Source: Terriglobus albidus (GTDB taxonomy: Bacteria; Acidobacteriota; Terriglobia; Terriglobales; Acidobacteriaceae). Taken from it: a stretch of DNA of 64,000 nt. Position numbers and translations under genes: made by a program. Positions 15,837 through 25,225 of this stretch are shown here, piece after piece. Below the pieces are notes generated by a model. That model did no database searches. It was not told the origin of the DNA and saw only the letters and a list, made by a program, of their open reading frames with translations. Location of the stretch: assembly GCF_008000815.1 (NCBI RefSeq), contig NZ_CP042806.1:1736001-1800000 (forward strand), in the 5' to 3' direction. Each line of letters opens with the position of its first letter. The stretch's first letter is position 1.

Positions 15837-18260
15837 ATGAACGCTCTCTCCGCTGCGTATCGCTGGCTGGACGACCAGGGCATGGCCTTTGGCGCGCCGG
15901 GTCTTGAACCTCGCTGGACCTCCTCAAAAAAAGACGCAGTCTGTACGGCATATGCCGCTTCGTCGCGAGTCTGGTTTACTGTCTCGCACGGCACGCTGAA
16001 TGAGGTCTACTACCCCACCATCGATCGTCCACAGATCCGTGACATGGAGTTTCTGTTCACCGATGGTGAGACCTTCTTCCACGAAGAGAAGCGTGACTTT
16101 GAGTACGACTTCCATTATGTGGACCCGGACGCGCTTGCTGTCCGCGTCGTTGCCACCGATCTGCAGGGACGATACCGCGTCACGAAGGAGTTTCTCTGCG
16201 ACCCGCACCACCCGGTGGTGCTGGTCCGCGTGAAGATTGACGGGGAAGAAGACCTGCTGCAGCGCCTGAAGTGTTATGCCCTGCTGGCGCCGCACGTTGA
16301 AGGTGGCGGCGCGGGGAACTCCGGTCGATCGATTGAAGTTGCCGGTCAGCGTGCCCTGATTGCGTGGAAGAACGGAACGTCGCTGTCGATGGGCGCTTCC
16401 TGCGGATTTACACGTTCGTCCTGTGGTTTCGTCGGCTCGTCAGACGGCTACCAGGATCTGATCCAGAACATGAAAATGGACTGGCAGTTCGGGCAGGCTC
16501 TGAATGGCAATATCGCTCTGATGGGCGAGATCGATGTCGCCCGCAACCGTGAGTTCACCGTGGCCATCGCCCTGGGAGAGGGCCATCACGCTGCTCTTGC
16601 CGGAATGATGCAGTCGCTCTCGACTCCTTACGAAGCGCATATGAAGCGCTTTATCGAGCAGTGGTATCGCGCTCCCGCTCCCGAATATTTGGCCGGAAAG
16701 TCTACCGATGGCGGCCGGCTGATGCGCATCAGCCACAACGTTGTGCTGGCGCACGAGGATAAGACCTACACCGGAGCGTTCATCGCTTCCGCATCCATTC
16801 CCTGGGGAGCGTCGAAGGGCGATGACGATCTGGGCGGCTACCACCTGGTCTGGACGCGCGATATGGTGCAGTCTGCCAGCGCGCTGCTGGCCTGTGGACG
16901 CGTCGATACGGCGCGCCGGGCGTTGGTATATCTGGCCTGCTCGCAGCGGCCCGACGGCAGCTTCCCGCAGAACTTCTGGATCGACGGAACTCCGTACTGG
17001 ACCGGCATTCAGTTGGATGAAGTTGCGTTCCCCATCATCCTGGCGTGGCGTTTGTGGAAGCTTGGAGGACTGGGCGGCTTCGATGTCTTTCCGTTTGTCG
17101 AAAATGCCGCGGCCTTCCTTGTGCACTATGCTCCGGTGACGCAGCAGGAGCGCTGGGAAGAGAACGCCGGATACTCGCCATCGACACTGGCCGCGGTGAT
17201 CAGCGGCCTTATCTGCGCCGCCGATATCGCGCGTGGTCATAAGGCGCCGGAGCTGGCGGAGTTCCTCGAAGTCTACGCCGACTGGATTGAGTCGCATCTG
17301 GAAGAGTGGACGACGACGACCAACGGTGTCCTGCATCCGGACGTGAGATATCACTACGTCCGTGTTGTTCCCCCCTATCCCGGAGATCCTTTCTACAATC
17401 AGGCGATCGGCGATGGACGCCTGAACCTGGCTAATCGCACTCCGGGGGAGCAGTACAACTTCGCTGCCAACGAGATTGTGGACGCCGGCTTCCTGGAGCT
17501 TGTGCGTTACGGTGTCCGCCGCGCGGATGATCCGTTGATCGTTAATTCGCTGAAGGTCATCGACAAGGTATTGCGTATCGATACCCCCTACGGCCCCTGC
17601 TGGCGGCGTTACAACCATGATGGCTACGGCCAGCAGAAGGATGGAGGCCCGTTCCTGCATTACGGACAGGGACGCGCCTGGCCTCTATTGACCGGCGAAC
17701 GTGCGCACTATGAACTGGCGGCGGGCAAAGACGTGACCCCGTTCATTACCGCGCTGGAGCGCTTCTCCAGCTTCGGCGGCATGTTGCCGGAGCAGATTTG
17801 GGACTACCATGACCTTCCCGAAGAAGGGCTGTTCTTCGGCCGGTCCGCCGGCGCGGCGCAGCCGCTGGTGTGGGCGCACTCCGAATATCTGAAATTATTG
17901 CGTTCCTCAACTGACGGTCAGGTCTTCGATCGCATCTCATGTGTCGCCGAGCGTTATGCAGCGCCATGTGAGCAGCGCAGGGGCGGCTGCCAGATTGAGA
18001 TCTTCAAGATCATCCGTCCGGTGCATACCGTCGGTGCAGGAAAGCGGCTCAGAATTGTGGATCGCGACCAATTCCAGGTGATCTGGACAACAGATGGTTG
18101 GACCACTCGTCAGGCCGCCGATTCAAAATCGGCGGGCTATCCGGGTTTCTTCGCTGAGATTGCAACCCAGTCAGGACAGCAGGGCCACATCGAATTCACC
18201 CTCTACTGGCCGCAGCAGCATCGGTGGCTCGGCTATAACTTCACGGTGCAAGTGGGCTGA
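15837..18260 (+). CDS. GH15 glucoamylase (glucan 1,4-alpha-glucosidase)
   Basis: The 807-residue protein has no signal peptide. It starts like bacterial glucoamylases (MAFGAPGLEPRWTSSKKDAV; WFTVSHGTLNEVYYPTIDRPQIRDMEFLFTDG), with an N-terminal beta-sandwich to about residue 270. The (alpha/alpha)6 barrel follows (GGYHLVWTRDMVQSA; RPDGSFPQNFWIDGTPYWTG; EQYNFAANEIVDAGFLELVRYG; PLVWAHSEYLKLL). The enzyme releases glucose from alpha-1,4-glucan ends. A beta-rich C-terminal part ends it. ATG 15882 (MAFGAPG) is a possible alternative start; no Shine-Dalgarno stands out for either. It lies ahead of tkt and the glucose-6-phosphate operon, fitting glycogen or maltodextrin use. Confidence 0.92.
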   Translation: MNALSAAYRWLDDQGMAFGAPGLEPRWTSSKKDAVCTAYAASSRVWFTVSHGTLNEVYYPTIDRPQIRDMEFLFTDGETFFHEEKRDFEYDFHYVDPDALAVRVVATDLQGRYRVTKEFLCDPHHPVVLVRVKIDGEEDLLQRLKCYALLAPHVEGGGAGNSGRSIEVAGQRALIAWKNGTSLSMGASCGFTRSSCGFVGSSDGYQDLIQNMKMDWQFGQALNGNIALMGEIDVARNREFTVAIALGEGHHAALAGMMQSLSTPYEAHMKRFIEQWYRAPAPEYLAGKSTDGGRLMRISHNVVLAHEDKTYTGAFIASASIPWGASKGDDDLGGYHLVWTRDMVQSASALLACGRVDTARRALVYLACSQRPDGSFPQNFWIDGTPYWTGIQLDEVAFPIILAWRLWKLGGLGGFDVFPFVENAAAFLVHYAPVTQQERWEENAGYSPSTLAAVISGLICAADIARGHKAPELAEFLEVYADWIESHLEEWTTTTNGVLHPDVRYHYVRVVPPYPGDPFYNQAIGDGRLNLANRTPGEQYNFAANEIVDAGFLELVRYGVRRADDPLIVNSLKVIDKVLRIDTPYGPCWRRYNHDGYGQQKDGGPFLHYGQGRAWPLLTGERAHYELAAGKDVTPFITALERFSSFGGMLPEQIWDYHDLPEEGLFFGRSAGAAQPLVWAHSEYLKLLRSSTDGQVFDRISCVAERYAAPCEQRRGGCQIEIFKIIRPVHTVGAGKRLRIVDRDQFQVIWTTDGWTTRQAADSKSAGYPGFFAEIATQSGQQGHIEFTLYWPQQHRWLGYNFTVQVG

Positions 18261-18362
18261 CCATTCAGGGGAGGTCGGCAGAGCCTGTACACTGGAAGTG
18301 AATAACGAAAACCCTTACCAACACGAGCGCACTAGGGCTTTTGCCTGGTGCCCGAGGAATAC

Positions 18363-20336
18363 ATGAGCGACCTGGTTCAGAAGTCCATCAATACCCTTCG
18401 TCTTCTCGCAGTCGATGCCGTGGAAAAGGCCAAGAGCGGCCATCCCGGCGCTCCGCTGGCGCTTTCGCCGCTGACCTACCTGCTGTACCACGATGTGATG
18501 AAGCACAATCCCGCGGACCACAAGTGGATCGATCGTGACCGCTTTGTGCTGTCGAACGGCCATGCCTCGGCGCTGCTGTATAGCGTGCTGCATCTCTCCG
18601 GGTACGACGTTCCGCTGGATCAGGTGAAGAGCTTCCGTCAGTGGCACTCCATCACTCCAGGTCACCCTGAGTACGGTGAGACCCCCGGCGTTGAAGTCAC
18701 CACCGGTCCGCTGGGCCAGGGCCTTGCGATGTCCGTCGGTCTGGCGATCGCTGAGAAGCACATGGCTGCTCGTTTCAACCAGCCGGAGATGAAGATCGTC
18801 GATCATCACACCTATGTGATGTGCGGTGACGGCGACCTGATGGAAGGTATCTCGCACGAGGCCGCGTCGCTGGCCGGAACGCTGAAGCTGGGCAAGCTGA
18901 TCGTCTTCTACGACGACAACCTGATCTCGCTGGACGGACCGACCGAGCTTTCGTTCACCGAAGATGTGACCAGGCGTTTTGAAGGCTATCACTGGCAGGT
19001 GTTGCACGTTGCCGACGGTAACGATCTGGACGCCCTTCGTAAGGCCATCAAGGAAGCTCAGGCAGAGACTGAAAAGCCGACCCTGGTGCGCGTGCGCACG
19101 GTCATCGGCTACGGCAGCCCGCACGCCGGCACCAGCAAGGTGCATGGCGAGGCTCTGGGTGCTGAGAACACGAAGAAGACCAAGGAAGCTCTCGGCTTCC
19201 CGCCGGAGGAGTCGTTCTACATTCCTGAGTGCGCCGCGGCCGACTGGGGCACCATCAAGCCCAAGGGCGAGCAGAGCCAGGAGGAGTGGAAGGCTCTCAT
19301 CGCCAAGTACAAGGTCGCGCATCCTGACCTGGCCAATGAGTTCGAGCGCACCGTCAAGGGTGAGCTGGCTGCTGACTTCGCCAAGAACATCAAGCCCTTC
19401 TCGATTGAGAAGCCGGTGGCAACCCGCAACGCCGGCCAGGTTGTGATGCAGGCTCTGTACAACACGGTTCCTGAGCTGATCGGCGGCGCCGCCGACCTCA
19501 CTGCCTCCACCAAGACCATCTTCAAGGAGTCGACCAACTTCCACATCGACCCGAACGGCCGCAACATCTTCTTCGGCGTTCGCGAGTTCGGTATGGCTGC
19601 TGCTGTCAATGGTATGGCCGCTCACGGCGGTCTGATCCCGTTCGGTTCGACCTTCTTCGTCTTCTCCGACTACATGCGCAACGCCATCCGTCTGGCGTCG
19701 TTGATGAGCACGCACTCGCTGTTCATCTTCACGCACGACTCGATCGGCCTGGGCGAAGACGGCCCGACCCACCAGCCGGTGGAGCAGCTCATGAGTCTTC
19801 GTGCCATTCCGCAGCTCACTGACTTCCGCCCGGCGGACGCCAATGAGACCGCCGAGTGCTGGAAGATCGCGCTGCAGCGCAAGTCGGCAAGCTTCATGGC
19901 TCTCTCGCGTCAGGACCTGCCGGTTCTGGATCCTGAGAAAGCCAAGGGCGCCAGCAAGGGTGCATATGTGCTGGAAGACGCCGCCGATGCGCAGATCGTG
20001 CTCATCGCGACCGGTTCGGAAATTTCGCTGGCGCTGAAGGCCCTGCCGGAGCTGAAGGCCGCGGGCATCTCGGCCAAGGTTGTCTCCATGCCGAGCTTCC
20101 GCCTCTTCGATGAGCAGGATGAGGCCTACAAGGCCAGTGTTCTGCCCGCAAACCTGCCCAAGCTGGCCATCGAAGCCGGCGCCACCATGGGCTGGTACAA
20201 GTACCTGGGCGGCAATGGCGCTGTGATCGGCATCGATCGGTTCGGCGCATCGGCCCCAGCGCCAATTGTCTTCGAGAAGTTGGGCTTCAACACAGCAAAC
20301 ATCGTTGAGCACGCAAAGAAGCTCACCGGTAAGTAA
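18363..20336 (+). CDS. tkt: Transketolase
   Basis: A 657-residue TPP enzyme moving two-carbon units between sugar phosphates in the non-oxidative pentose phosphate pathway. Seen: KAKSGHPGAPL at the start, the TPP motif GDGDLMEGISHEAASLAG with NN-type end YDDN, the Pyr domain (VREFGMAAAVNGMAAHGG; DSIGLGEDGPTHQPVEQL) and the C-terminal domain (VLIATGSEISLAL). ATG 18363 has GAGGA just upstream; GTG 18348 is in frame but would overlap it. Codon use is strongly biased to G/C-ending codons, as expected of a highly expressed gene. It ends with its own terminator before gnd. Confidence 0.97.
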   Translation: MSDLVQKSINTLRLLAVDAVEKAKSGHPGAPLALSPLTYLLYHDVMKHNPADHKWIDRDRFVLSNGHASALLYSVLHLSGYDVPLDQVKSFRQWHSITPGHPEYGETPGVEVTTGPLGQGLAMSVGLAIAEKHMAARFNQPEMKIVDHHTYVMCGDGDLMEGISHEAASLAGTLKLGKLIVFYDDNLISLDGPTELSFTEDVTRRFEGYHWQVLHVADGNDLDALRKAIKEAQAETEKPTLVRVRTVIGYGSPHAGTSKVHGEALGAENTKKTKEALGFPPEESFYIPECAAADWGTIKPKGEQSQEEWKALIAKYKVAHPDLANEFERTVKGELAADFAKNIKPFSIEKPVATRNAGQVVMQALYNTVPELIGGAADLTASTKTIFKESTNFHIDPNGRNIFFGVREFGMAAAVNGMAAHGGLIPFGSTFFVFSDYMRNAIRLASLMSTHSLFIFTHDSIGLGEDGPTHQPVEQLMSLRAIPQLTDFRPADANETAECWKIALQRKSASFMALSRQDLPVLDPEKAKGASKGAYVLEDAADAQIVLIATGSEISLALKALPELKAAGISAKVVSMPSFRLFDEQDEAYKASVLPANLPKLAIEAGATMGWYKYLGGNGAVIGIDRFGASAPAPIVFEKLGFNTANIVEHAKKLTGK

Positions 20337-20348
20337 AAGAAGGAAGGG

Positions 20349-20375
20349 AAGGGCCTCCGGGAACGGAGGCCCTTT
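20349..20375 (+). terminator. Rho-independent terminator after tkt
   Basis: Stem AAGGGCCTCCG / CGGAGGCCCTT, loop GGAA, then TTT. Between it and gnd (20376-20660) no gene or clear element is seen, apart from an AT-rich stretch with a TATAAA-like box near 20633 that may be part of the gnd promoter. Confidence 0.85.
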
Positions 20376-20660
20376 CGCAAGACAGGCAAACGGGCATTGC
20401 CTTCCGGCTGGTTCAGGTTTCTTTGAAGACCGCTGCGACCTCCGCCTGCTCCGGAATACAAACTGCGCCGCAAGCTCCGCCATTGTTCGGAATGGTGGAT
20501 GGGTTCCTCAAAGAGGCCTCTTGAACCGTCCTGCAGACGCAGAGCATCGAACGTAACGATGGGTGCGACTGGAGATAATTCAAAAACGTCTTAATGGTTG
20601 TGAATTCTTCGTACTGGTTTTACGGAAACATATAAAAATAAAGCTACGTTAGGAGTCGAG

Positions 20661-21569
20661 ATGGAAATCGGCCTCATTGGTCTGGGAAAGATGGGTGGCA
20701 ACATGGCGGAGCGTCTTCGCCTTGCCGGCCATAAGGTAGTCGGATTCGACTTTAACCCACAGGCAACCGCTAAACTGACGGCGACCGGGTCGGTCGGCGT
20801 AAATTCACTGGAAGATCTGGTAGCGAATCTGACGACCGGAAAGCGCGCCATCTGGATCATGGTTCCGGCAGGCGATCCGGTAGACGAGACCGTTGCCAAA
20901 CTGAAGCCGCTGATGAAGCAGGGCGACATCTTTATCGACGGTGGCAATTCGAACTACAAGGACACCATCCGCAGGCACGATGAGCTGAAGCCGCAGGGCT
21001 TCGATTTTGTGGATGTGGGCACCTCAGGCGGCGTTTGGGGGCTGCAGGAAGGCTACTCGCTGATGATCGGCGGCGATGAGGAGCCTGTGAAGTATCTCTC
21101 GCCTATCTTTGAGGCGCTCGCTCCGGCTGCGGATAAGGGTTGGGGGCATGTCGGACCTACCGGTTCCGGCCACTTCACCAAGATGGTGCACAACGGCATC
21201 GAGTACGGCATGATGCAGGCCTTTGCCGAGGGTTTTGCGATTCTGAAGGCCAAGGAGAGCCTGAATCTTGACCTGGCGCAGATCTCCGAGATCTGGCGTC
21301 ATGGATCGGTCGTTCGCTCGTGGCTCCTCGACCTCACTGCAGAGGCGCTGAAGGAGAATCCGAACCTGGAAGGTCTGGCGGCGTACGTTCCGGACTCCGG
21401 CGAGGGCCGTTGGACGGTTTTCGAGGCGATCGATCTGAATATCTCGGCTCCGGTCATTACAGAAGCCCTGATTCGGCGCCTGCGTTCCCGTGAGGACAAT
21501 AACTACACGGACCGTGCGCTCTCCATTATGCGCAATGCGTTCGGCGGCCATGCCGTCAAGAAGTCTTAA
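20661..21569 (+). CDS. gnd: 6-phosphogluconate dehydrogenase, short form
   Basis: This 302-residue enzyme oxidatively decarboxylates 6-phosphogluconate to ribulose 5-phosphate. The N-terminal Rossmann motif is GLIGLGKMGGNMAERL, then FIDGGNSNYKD, the substrate motif GTSGGVWGLQEGYSLMIGG and the catalytic Lys/Asn helix GSGHFTKMVHNGIEYGMMQ. The length is that of the short, often NAD-preferring form (GntZ/GndA-like), not the 470-residue E. coli Gnd. Cofactor choice is inferred from the length class. GGAG lies at a usual distance before ATG 20661. It leads the operon gnd-zwf-pgl-glk, with 41 nt to zwf. Confidence 0.95.
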   Translation: MEIGLIGLGKMGGNMAERLRLAGHKVVGFDFNPQATAKLTATGSVGVNSLEDLVANLTTGKRAIWIMVPAGDPVDETVAKLKPLMKQGDIFIDGGNSNYKDTIRRHDELKPQGFDFVDVGTSGGVWGLQEGYSLMIGGDEEPVKYLSPIFEALAPAADKGWGHVGPTGSGHFTKMVHNGIEYGMMQAFAEGFAILKAKESLNLDLAQISEIWRHGSVVRSWLLDLTAEALKENPNLEGLAAYVPDSGEGRWTVFEAIDLNISAPVITEALIRRLRSREDNNYTDRALSIMRNAFGGHAVKKS

Positions 21570-21610
21570 CCTCGTTTAGCCTTGAAGTAGTAAGGAGCTG
21601 GTGTAAGCCC

Positions 21611-23149
21611 ATGGCGACTGCCGAAGTAACTGTATCTCCCGCGACCGTGAATGAACAGCGCAACGAGCGCAAGCCTGACCCATGCATCGTGGTCATCTTT
21701 GGCGCGTCGGGCGACCTGACCAAACGTAAGCTGCTGCCGGCGCTGTTCCACCTGGAACAGGAAGGTCTTCTGCCGGAGGAGTTTGCGGTGGTGGGGGTAG
21801 CCCGCCGCGACCTGTCGGCCACCTTTGCGAAAGACATGCGTGATGGCATCCTCAAGGGCGGAGGTGTGGATGACGACGACCCGAAGCTGAAGGAATTCGT
21901 CGACCGCGTCCACTACTTCACCACAAACTTTGATGACGATCAGGGTTTCCAGAACCTGAACGCCACTCTCTCCGATCTCGATACCAGGTACGGCACCAAG
22001 GGCAACCGCCTGTTCTATCTGGCAGTGGCTCCTGAGTACTTCTCCGACATCATTCACCGGCTGGGCAAGCACAAGATGGCCAAGCCGGAGAGCGATGCCT
22101 GGGTACGGGTCATCATCGAAAAGCCCTTTGGCCATGACCTGCAGTCGGCGCGCGAGCTGAACGACGAGGTCAACCAGGTGCTGGACGAAGATCAGATCTT
22201 CCGTATCGATCACTACCTCGGTAAGGAGACGGTGCAGAACATCCTCGTCTTCCGCTTCGGCAATGGCATCTTCGAGCCGGTGTGGAACCGTACATACATC
22301 GACAACGTGCAGATCACCGCGGCGGAGTCGATCGGTATTGAAGGCCGCGGACCGTTCTATGAGAAGGCCGGCGCATCGCGCGACATTCTGCAGAACCACA
22401 TGATGGAGGTTCTCAGCTACGTTGCGATGGAGCCACCCGACTCGTTCGAGGCTTCCACTATCCGTGTCGAGAAGTTGAAGGTATGGCGCGCAATCGAGCA
22501 GTTGAAGCTCGAGGACACCGTTCGCGGGCAGTACGGCCCAGGCACTGTCGACGGCCAGCAGGCGATCGGCTATCGCGAGGAAGACCGCGTCGATCCGAAC
22601 TCGCAAACGGAGACCTTCGCCGCTCTGAAGCTCGAGATCGAGAACTGGCGCTGGGCGGGCGTTCCGTTCTATATCCGTGCCGGCAAGCGTCTGGCCAAGC
22701 GTGAGACCGAGGTGACTATCACCTTCAAGCAGCCGCCGCTGCATATCTTCAAGGGAACGACCAATGACTGCGGCACGCAGGTCACGCCGAACATCCTGAC
22801 CATGCGTATCCAGCCGGATGAGGGTATCAGCCTGCGGTTCGGCGCCAAGGTTCCTGGACCGACGACCAACATCGCTCCGGTGACCATGAACTTCAAGTAT
22901 GCCGATGCCTTCGGCAAGTCCACGGCCAACGGCTACGAGCGTCTGCTGCTCGACGCCATGCTGGGCGATGCGACGTTGTTTGCGCACCGCGATGGCGTGG
23001 AGGCAACCTGGGCGCTGTTCACTCCGCTGTTGGAGAAGTGGGCCGAGACTCCGGTTTCCGACTTCCCGAACTATGATGCCGGAAGCTGGGGACCTGAGGC
23101 CTCGAACGAGCTGCTGGCGCGCGACGGCCGCTGCTGGAAGAGCTGCTAA
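21611..23149 (+). CDS. zwf: Glucose-6-phosphate 1-dehydrogenase
   Basis: A 512-residue first enzyme of the oxidative pentose phosphate pathway. It shows the nucleotide motif IFGASGDLTKRKLLPALF (GxxGDLxxRK) and the substrate/catalytic signature RIDHYLGKE with the basic His. Later conserved blocks are also present (FEPVWNRTYIDNVQITAAE; RAGKRLAKRETEVTITFK; YERLLLDAMLGD). AAGGAG lies about 14 nt before ATG 21611, rather far, so the exact start is not certain. pgl starts 22 nt after its stop. Neighbours on both sides catalyse adjacent steps. Confidence 0.97.
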   Translation: MATAEVTVSPATVNEQRNERKPDPCIVVIFGASGDLTKRKLLPALFHLEQEGLLPEEFAVVGVARRDLSATFAKDMRDGILKGGGVDDDDPKLKEFVDRVHYFTTNFDDDQGFQNLNATLSDLDTRYGTKGNRLFYLAVAPEYFSDIIHRLGKHKMAKPESDAWVRVIIEKPFGHDLQSARELNDEVNQVLDEDQIFRIDHYLGKETVQNILVFRFGNGIFEPVWNRTYIDNVQITAAESIGIEGRGPFYEKAGASRDILQNHMMEVLSYVAMEPPDSFEASTIRVEKLKVWRAIEQLKLEDTVRGQYGPGTVDGQQAIGYREEDRVDPNSQTETFAALKLEIENWRWAGVPFYIRAGKRLAKRETEVTITFKQPPLHIFKGTTNDCGTQVTPNILTMRIQPDEGISLRFGAKVPGPTTNIAPVTMNFKYADAFGKSTANGYERLLLDAMLGDATLFAHRDGVEATWALFTPLLEKWAETPVSDFPNYDAGSWGPEASNELLARDGRCWKSC

Positions 23150-23171
23150 CCACCTGAGTAGAAGGAACTGA

Positions 23172-23954
23172 ATGGCTCGTACGACCCTGGTAACGTTGGA
23201 TGTCTCGCCGGATGCGGCGGCTGTGGCAAAGAAGGCGGCAGAGCACTTCGCCGCAACAGTTAAGCAGGCGGTAGCGGCGCGCGGAATGGCGCGCGTCGCT
23301 ATCTCCGGCGGATCGACTCCGAAACGCATGTTCGCGGTGCTCTCACAGGAGCCTTTTCTCAGCGATCTTCCCTGGGACAAGCTTCACCTCTACTGGGTGG
23401 ATGAACGCTGCGTTCCACCGTCGGACCCTGAGTCCAACTACGGTGTGACCAAGGAGTTGCTGCTGGATAAGGTCCCGCTGCCGGCTTCTCAGGTCTACCG
23501 GATGGAAGGCGAGCTCGACCCTCATGAAGCGTCCTCGCGGTACGAGGCGCTGATCCGCAATACCTTCAAGCTGGAGGGAGCGGAGACTCCCGTCTTTGAC
23601 CTGGTGCAGCTTGGGATGGGGGACGATGGTCATACCGCATCGCTGTTCCCGCATACCGAGGGCATCGACGAGCTGGGCCGCATTGCTTTTGCAAATCATG
23701 TGCCGCAGAAGAATACGTGGCGCATCACGCTCTCGTGGCCGGTGATCATCGCCGCTCGCGAGGTGGTTTTCCTGATCGAGGGCGCCGCCAAGACCGAGGT
23801 CTTGGCGCGTGTGCTGACCGGTCCGAAGGATCTGGAGACGCTGCCCTCGCAATTGATTCGGCCCGCAAATGGTAAGCTGCTCTTCTTGCTGGATACGGCC
23901 GCGGCAGCGAAACTGCCATCGCCGCATGGCGGCACCATGGAGTGGGTTGGATGA
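23172..23954 (+). CDS. pgl: 6-phosphogluconolactonase
   Basis: A 260-residue DevB-type lactonase that hydrolyses 6-phosphogluconolactone, the product of zwf. Visible blocks: AISGGSTPKRMFAVL, HLYWVDERCVPPSDPESNYGV, VQLGMGDDGHTASLFPHT and RITLSWPVIIAAREVVFLIEG. No signal peptide, so it is cytoplasmic. GAAGGAA stands before ATG 23172. Its stop codon overlaps the start of glk (ATGA at 23951-23954), a mark of translational coupling. Confidence 0.96.
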   Translation: MARTTLVTLDVSPDAAAVAKKAAEHFAATVKQAVAARGMARVAISGGSTPKRMFAVLSQEPFLSDLPWDKLHLYWVDERCVPPSDPESNYGVTKELLLDKVPLPASQVYRMEGELDPHEASSRYEALIRNTFKLEGAETPVFDLVQLGMGDDGHTASLFPHTEGIDELGRIAFANHVPQKNTWRITLSWPVIIAAREVVFLIEGAAKTEVLARVLTGPKDLETLPSQLIRPANGKLLFLLDTAAAAKLPSPHGGTMEWVG

Positions 23955-24988
23955 TTCTTGCAGGCGACGTCGGCGGTACCAAAGCACATTTAGCGCTGTT
24001 TGATTTCACGAGTGGACGCTTGCATATGCTGCGCGAGCATAAGTTCGCGTCGCGCGACTTCACTTCTGTCGAGGATGTCGTGCAGGCATTCATCGCCCAG
24101 GACAGCACGGGCGACACGCACGGCATTACCGCAGCCTGCTTCGGCGCTCCAGGCCCCGTGATCGATCAGCGCATGGAGCCCACCAACCTGCCCTGGAAGC
24201 TGGATGCGCGCGTCATCTCACGCACCTGCGATATTCCGCATGTGCTGCTGTTGAACGACCTGGAAGCCAATGGGTACGGTATTCCCGAACTGGAGCCAAA
24301 GGACCTGGTCACGCTCTACCAGGGCGATCCATCGGCGGTGGGCAATGCCGGTCTGATCTCCGCCGGTACCGGGCTGGGAGAGGCACTGCTGGTCTGGAAC
24401 GGAAAGCGGCATATTCCCGTAGCCAGCGAGGGCGGCCATACCGACTTCGCCGCCCGCACGCCGGATGAGATTGCACTGCTGCAGCATCTGACAAAGAAGC
24501 TGAACGGCCGTGTCAGCTACGAGCGCGTGATCTCCGGGCTGGGGCTGATCAACGTGTATGAGTTCTTCCGTGACATAAAGAAGATAGACGAGCCGCAGTG
24601 GCTGAAGGATCGCATGGCGAAAGAAGATCCGAACTTCGTGATCGGAACCTGTGGCGAAGACGGTTCGAGCGAGCTCTGCGCGGCGACCTTAAATCTGTTC
24701 GCGGGTGTCTACGGCGCGGAGGCCGGCAATATCGCGTTGAAGGTGCTGGCGCGTGGCGGTGTGTACCTGGGTGGTGGCATGTCGCCCAAGCTGCTGAAGA
24801 CGCTGCAGAACGGAACATTCCGTAAGGCCTTTCTGGACAAGGGACGGCTCTCCCCGCTCCTCGAGACGATTACGGTGCGCGTGATTCTGAATCAGAGTTG
24901 TGCGCTCCTGGGAGCGGCGGCCTATGCGGAATCGCGTGCGGCGGAGTTCTCCGGGATGAGCGAGCGCGCGGCGTCGCGGAACCAATAG
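23951..24988 (+). CDS. glk: Glucokinase
   Basis: A 345-residue glucokinase of the Glk family (E. coli type, not ROK). It starts with the ATP-binding phosphate-1 motif LAGDVGGTKAHLALFD and shows FGAPGPV, the sugar-binding LLNDLEANGYG, SAGTGLGEALL and EGGHTDFAAR. ATG 23951 overlaps the pgl stop; GTG 23942 is a less likely start. It makes glucose 6-phosphate, the substrate of zwf, closing the pathway within one operon. A hairpin (TCCCTGCGGG / CCCGCAGGGA, 25004-25038) follows without a T run and may stop transcription. Confidence 0.95.
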   Translation: MILAGDVGGTKAHLALFDFTSGRLHMLREHKFASRDFTSVEDVVQAFIAQDSTGDTHGITAACFGAPGPVIDQRMEPTNLPWKLDARVISRTCDIPHVLLLNDLEANGYGIPELEPKDLVTLYQGDPSAVGNAGLISAGTGLGEALLVWNGKRHIPVASEGGHTDFAARTPDEIALLQHLTKKLNGRVSYERVISGLGLINVYEFFRDIKKIDEPQWLKDRMAKEDPNFVIGTCGEDGSSELCAATLNLFAGVYGAEAGNIALKVLARGGVYLGGGMSPKLLKTLQNGTFRKAFLDKGRLSPLLETITVRVILNQSCALLGAAAYAESRAAEFSGMSERAASRNQ

Positions 24989-25033
24989 TTTTGGGAAGGT
25001 GGGTCCCTGCGGGATTATTGTTTTTCAACCCGC

Positions 25034-25099
25034 AGGGATCTGCTTCTCTACAGTTTGGGTAGAGGGGCGGATTTCTCCGCTGCGCTCCAAAATGACAAG
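25034..25099. repeat. Family A repeats in head-to-head hairpin arrangement, left of the GIY-YIG gene
   Basis: A short-form half (GGGATCTGCTTCTCTAC, 25035-25051) meets an inverted long form (GGTAGAGGGGCGGATTTC, 25058 onward, to ATGACAAG at 25099). The two can pair through CTCTAC / GTAGAG. The right part opens the left inverted repeat of the candidate element 25058-25790. Confidence 0.75.
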
Positions 25100-25123
25100 A
25101 ATGGGTGGTTGCTCGGCCTTTTA

Positions 25124-25187
25124 TAAGGTGTCCCGATACTGAATCAGCCGAAAAGTTTTTTGTTTGTCATCCCGTAGGGATCTGCTT
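25124..25187. repeat. Inner part of the left inverted repeat
   Basis: The 64 nt start TAAGGTGTCCCGATACTGAA and end CATCCCGTAGGGATCTGCTT. They match the inverted 66 nt at 25661-25726, with only scattered mismatches and two or three single-base gaps by hand alignment. Confidence 0.8.
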
Positions 25188-25188
25188 T

Positions 25189-25217
25189 TTGCTCAACGGT
25201 GCGCACCGCTCTAGAAT
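25189..25217 (+). promoter_or_regulatory. Candidate promoter of the GIY-YIG gene
   Basis: TTGCTC (25189-25194), a 17-nt spacer and TAGAAT (25212-25217). Transcription would begin about 1-2 nt before ATG 25226, giving an almost leaderless mRNA. The -35 box directly abuts the left inverted repeat. Confidence 0.45.
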
Positions 25218-25225
25218 GAGAACCC

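Noticed and set aside
18315-20483. A 722-codon minus-strand open frame opposite tkt
   Set aside because: Transketolase motifs on the plus strand are complete; the antisense product has no recognisable domains.
21566-23380. A 604-codon minus-strand open frame opposite zwf and the start of pgl
   Set aside because: It runs across two real genes, shows no motifs and is explained by GC-rich codon use.
25158-25190. Integrase attachment site or tRNA-linked island boundary at the GIY-YIG locus
   Set aside because: No tRNA gene, no integrase and no direct repeats bounding the unit could be seen.
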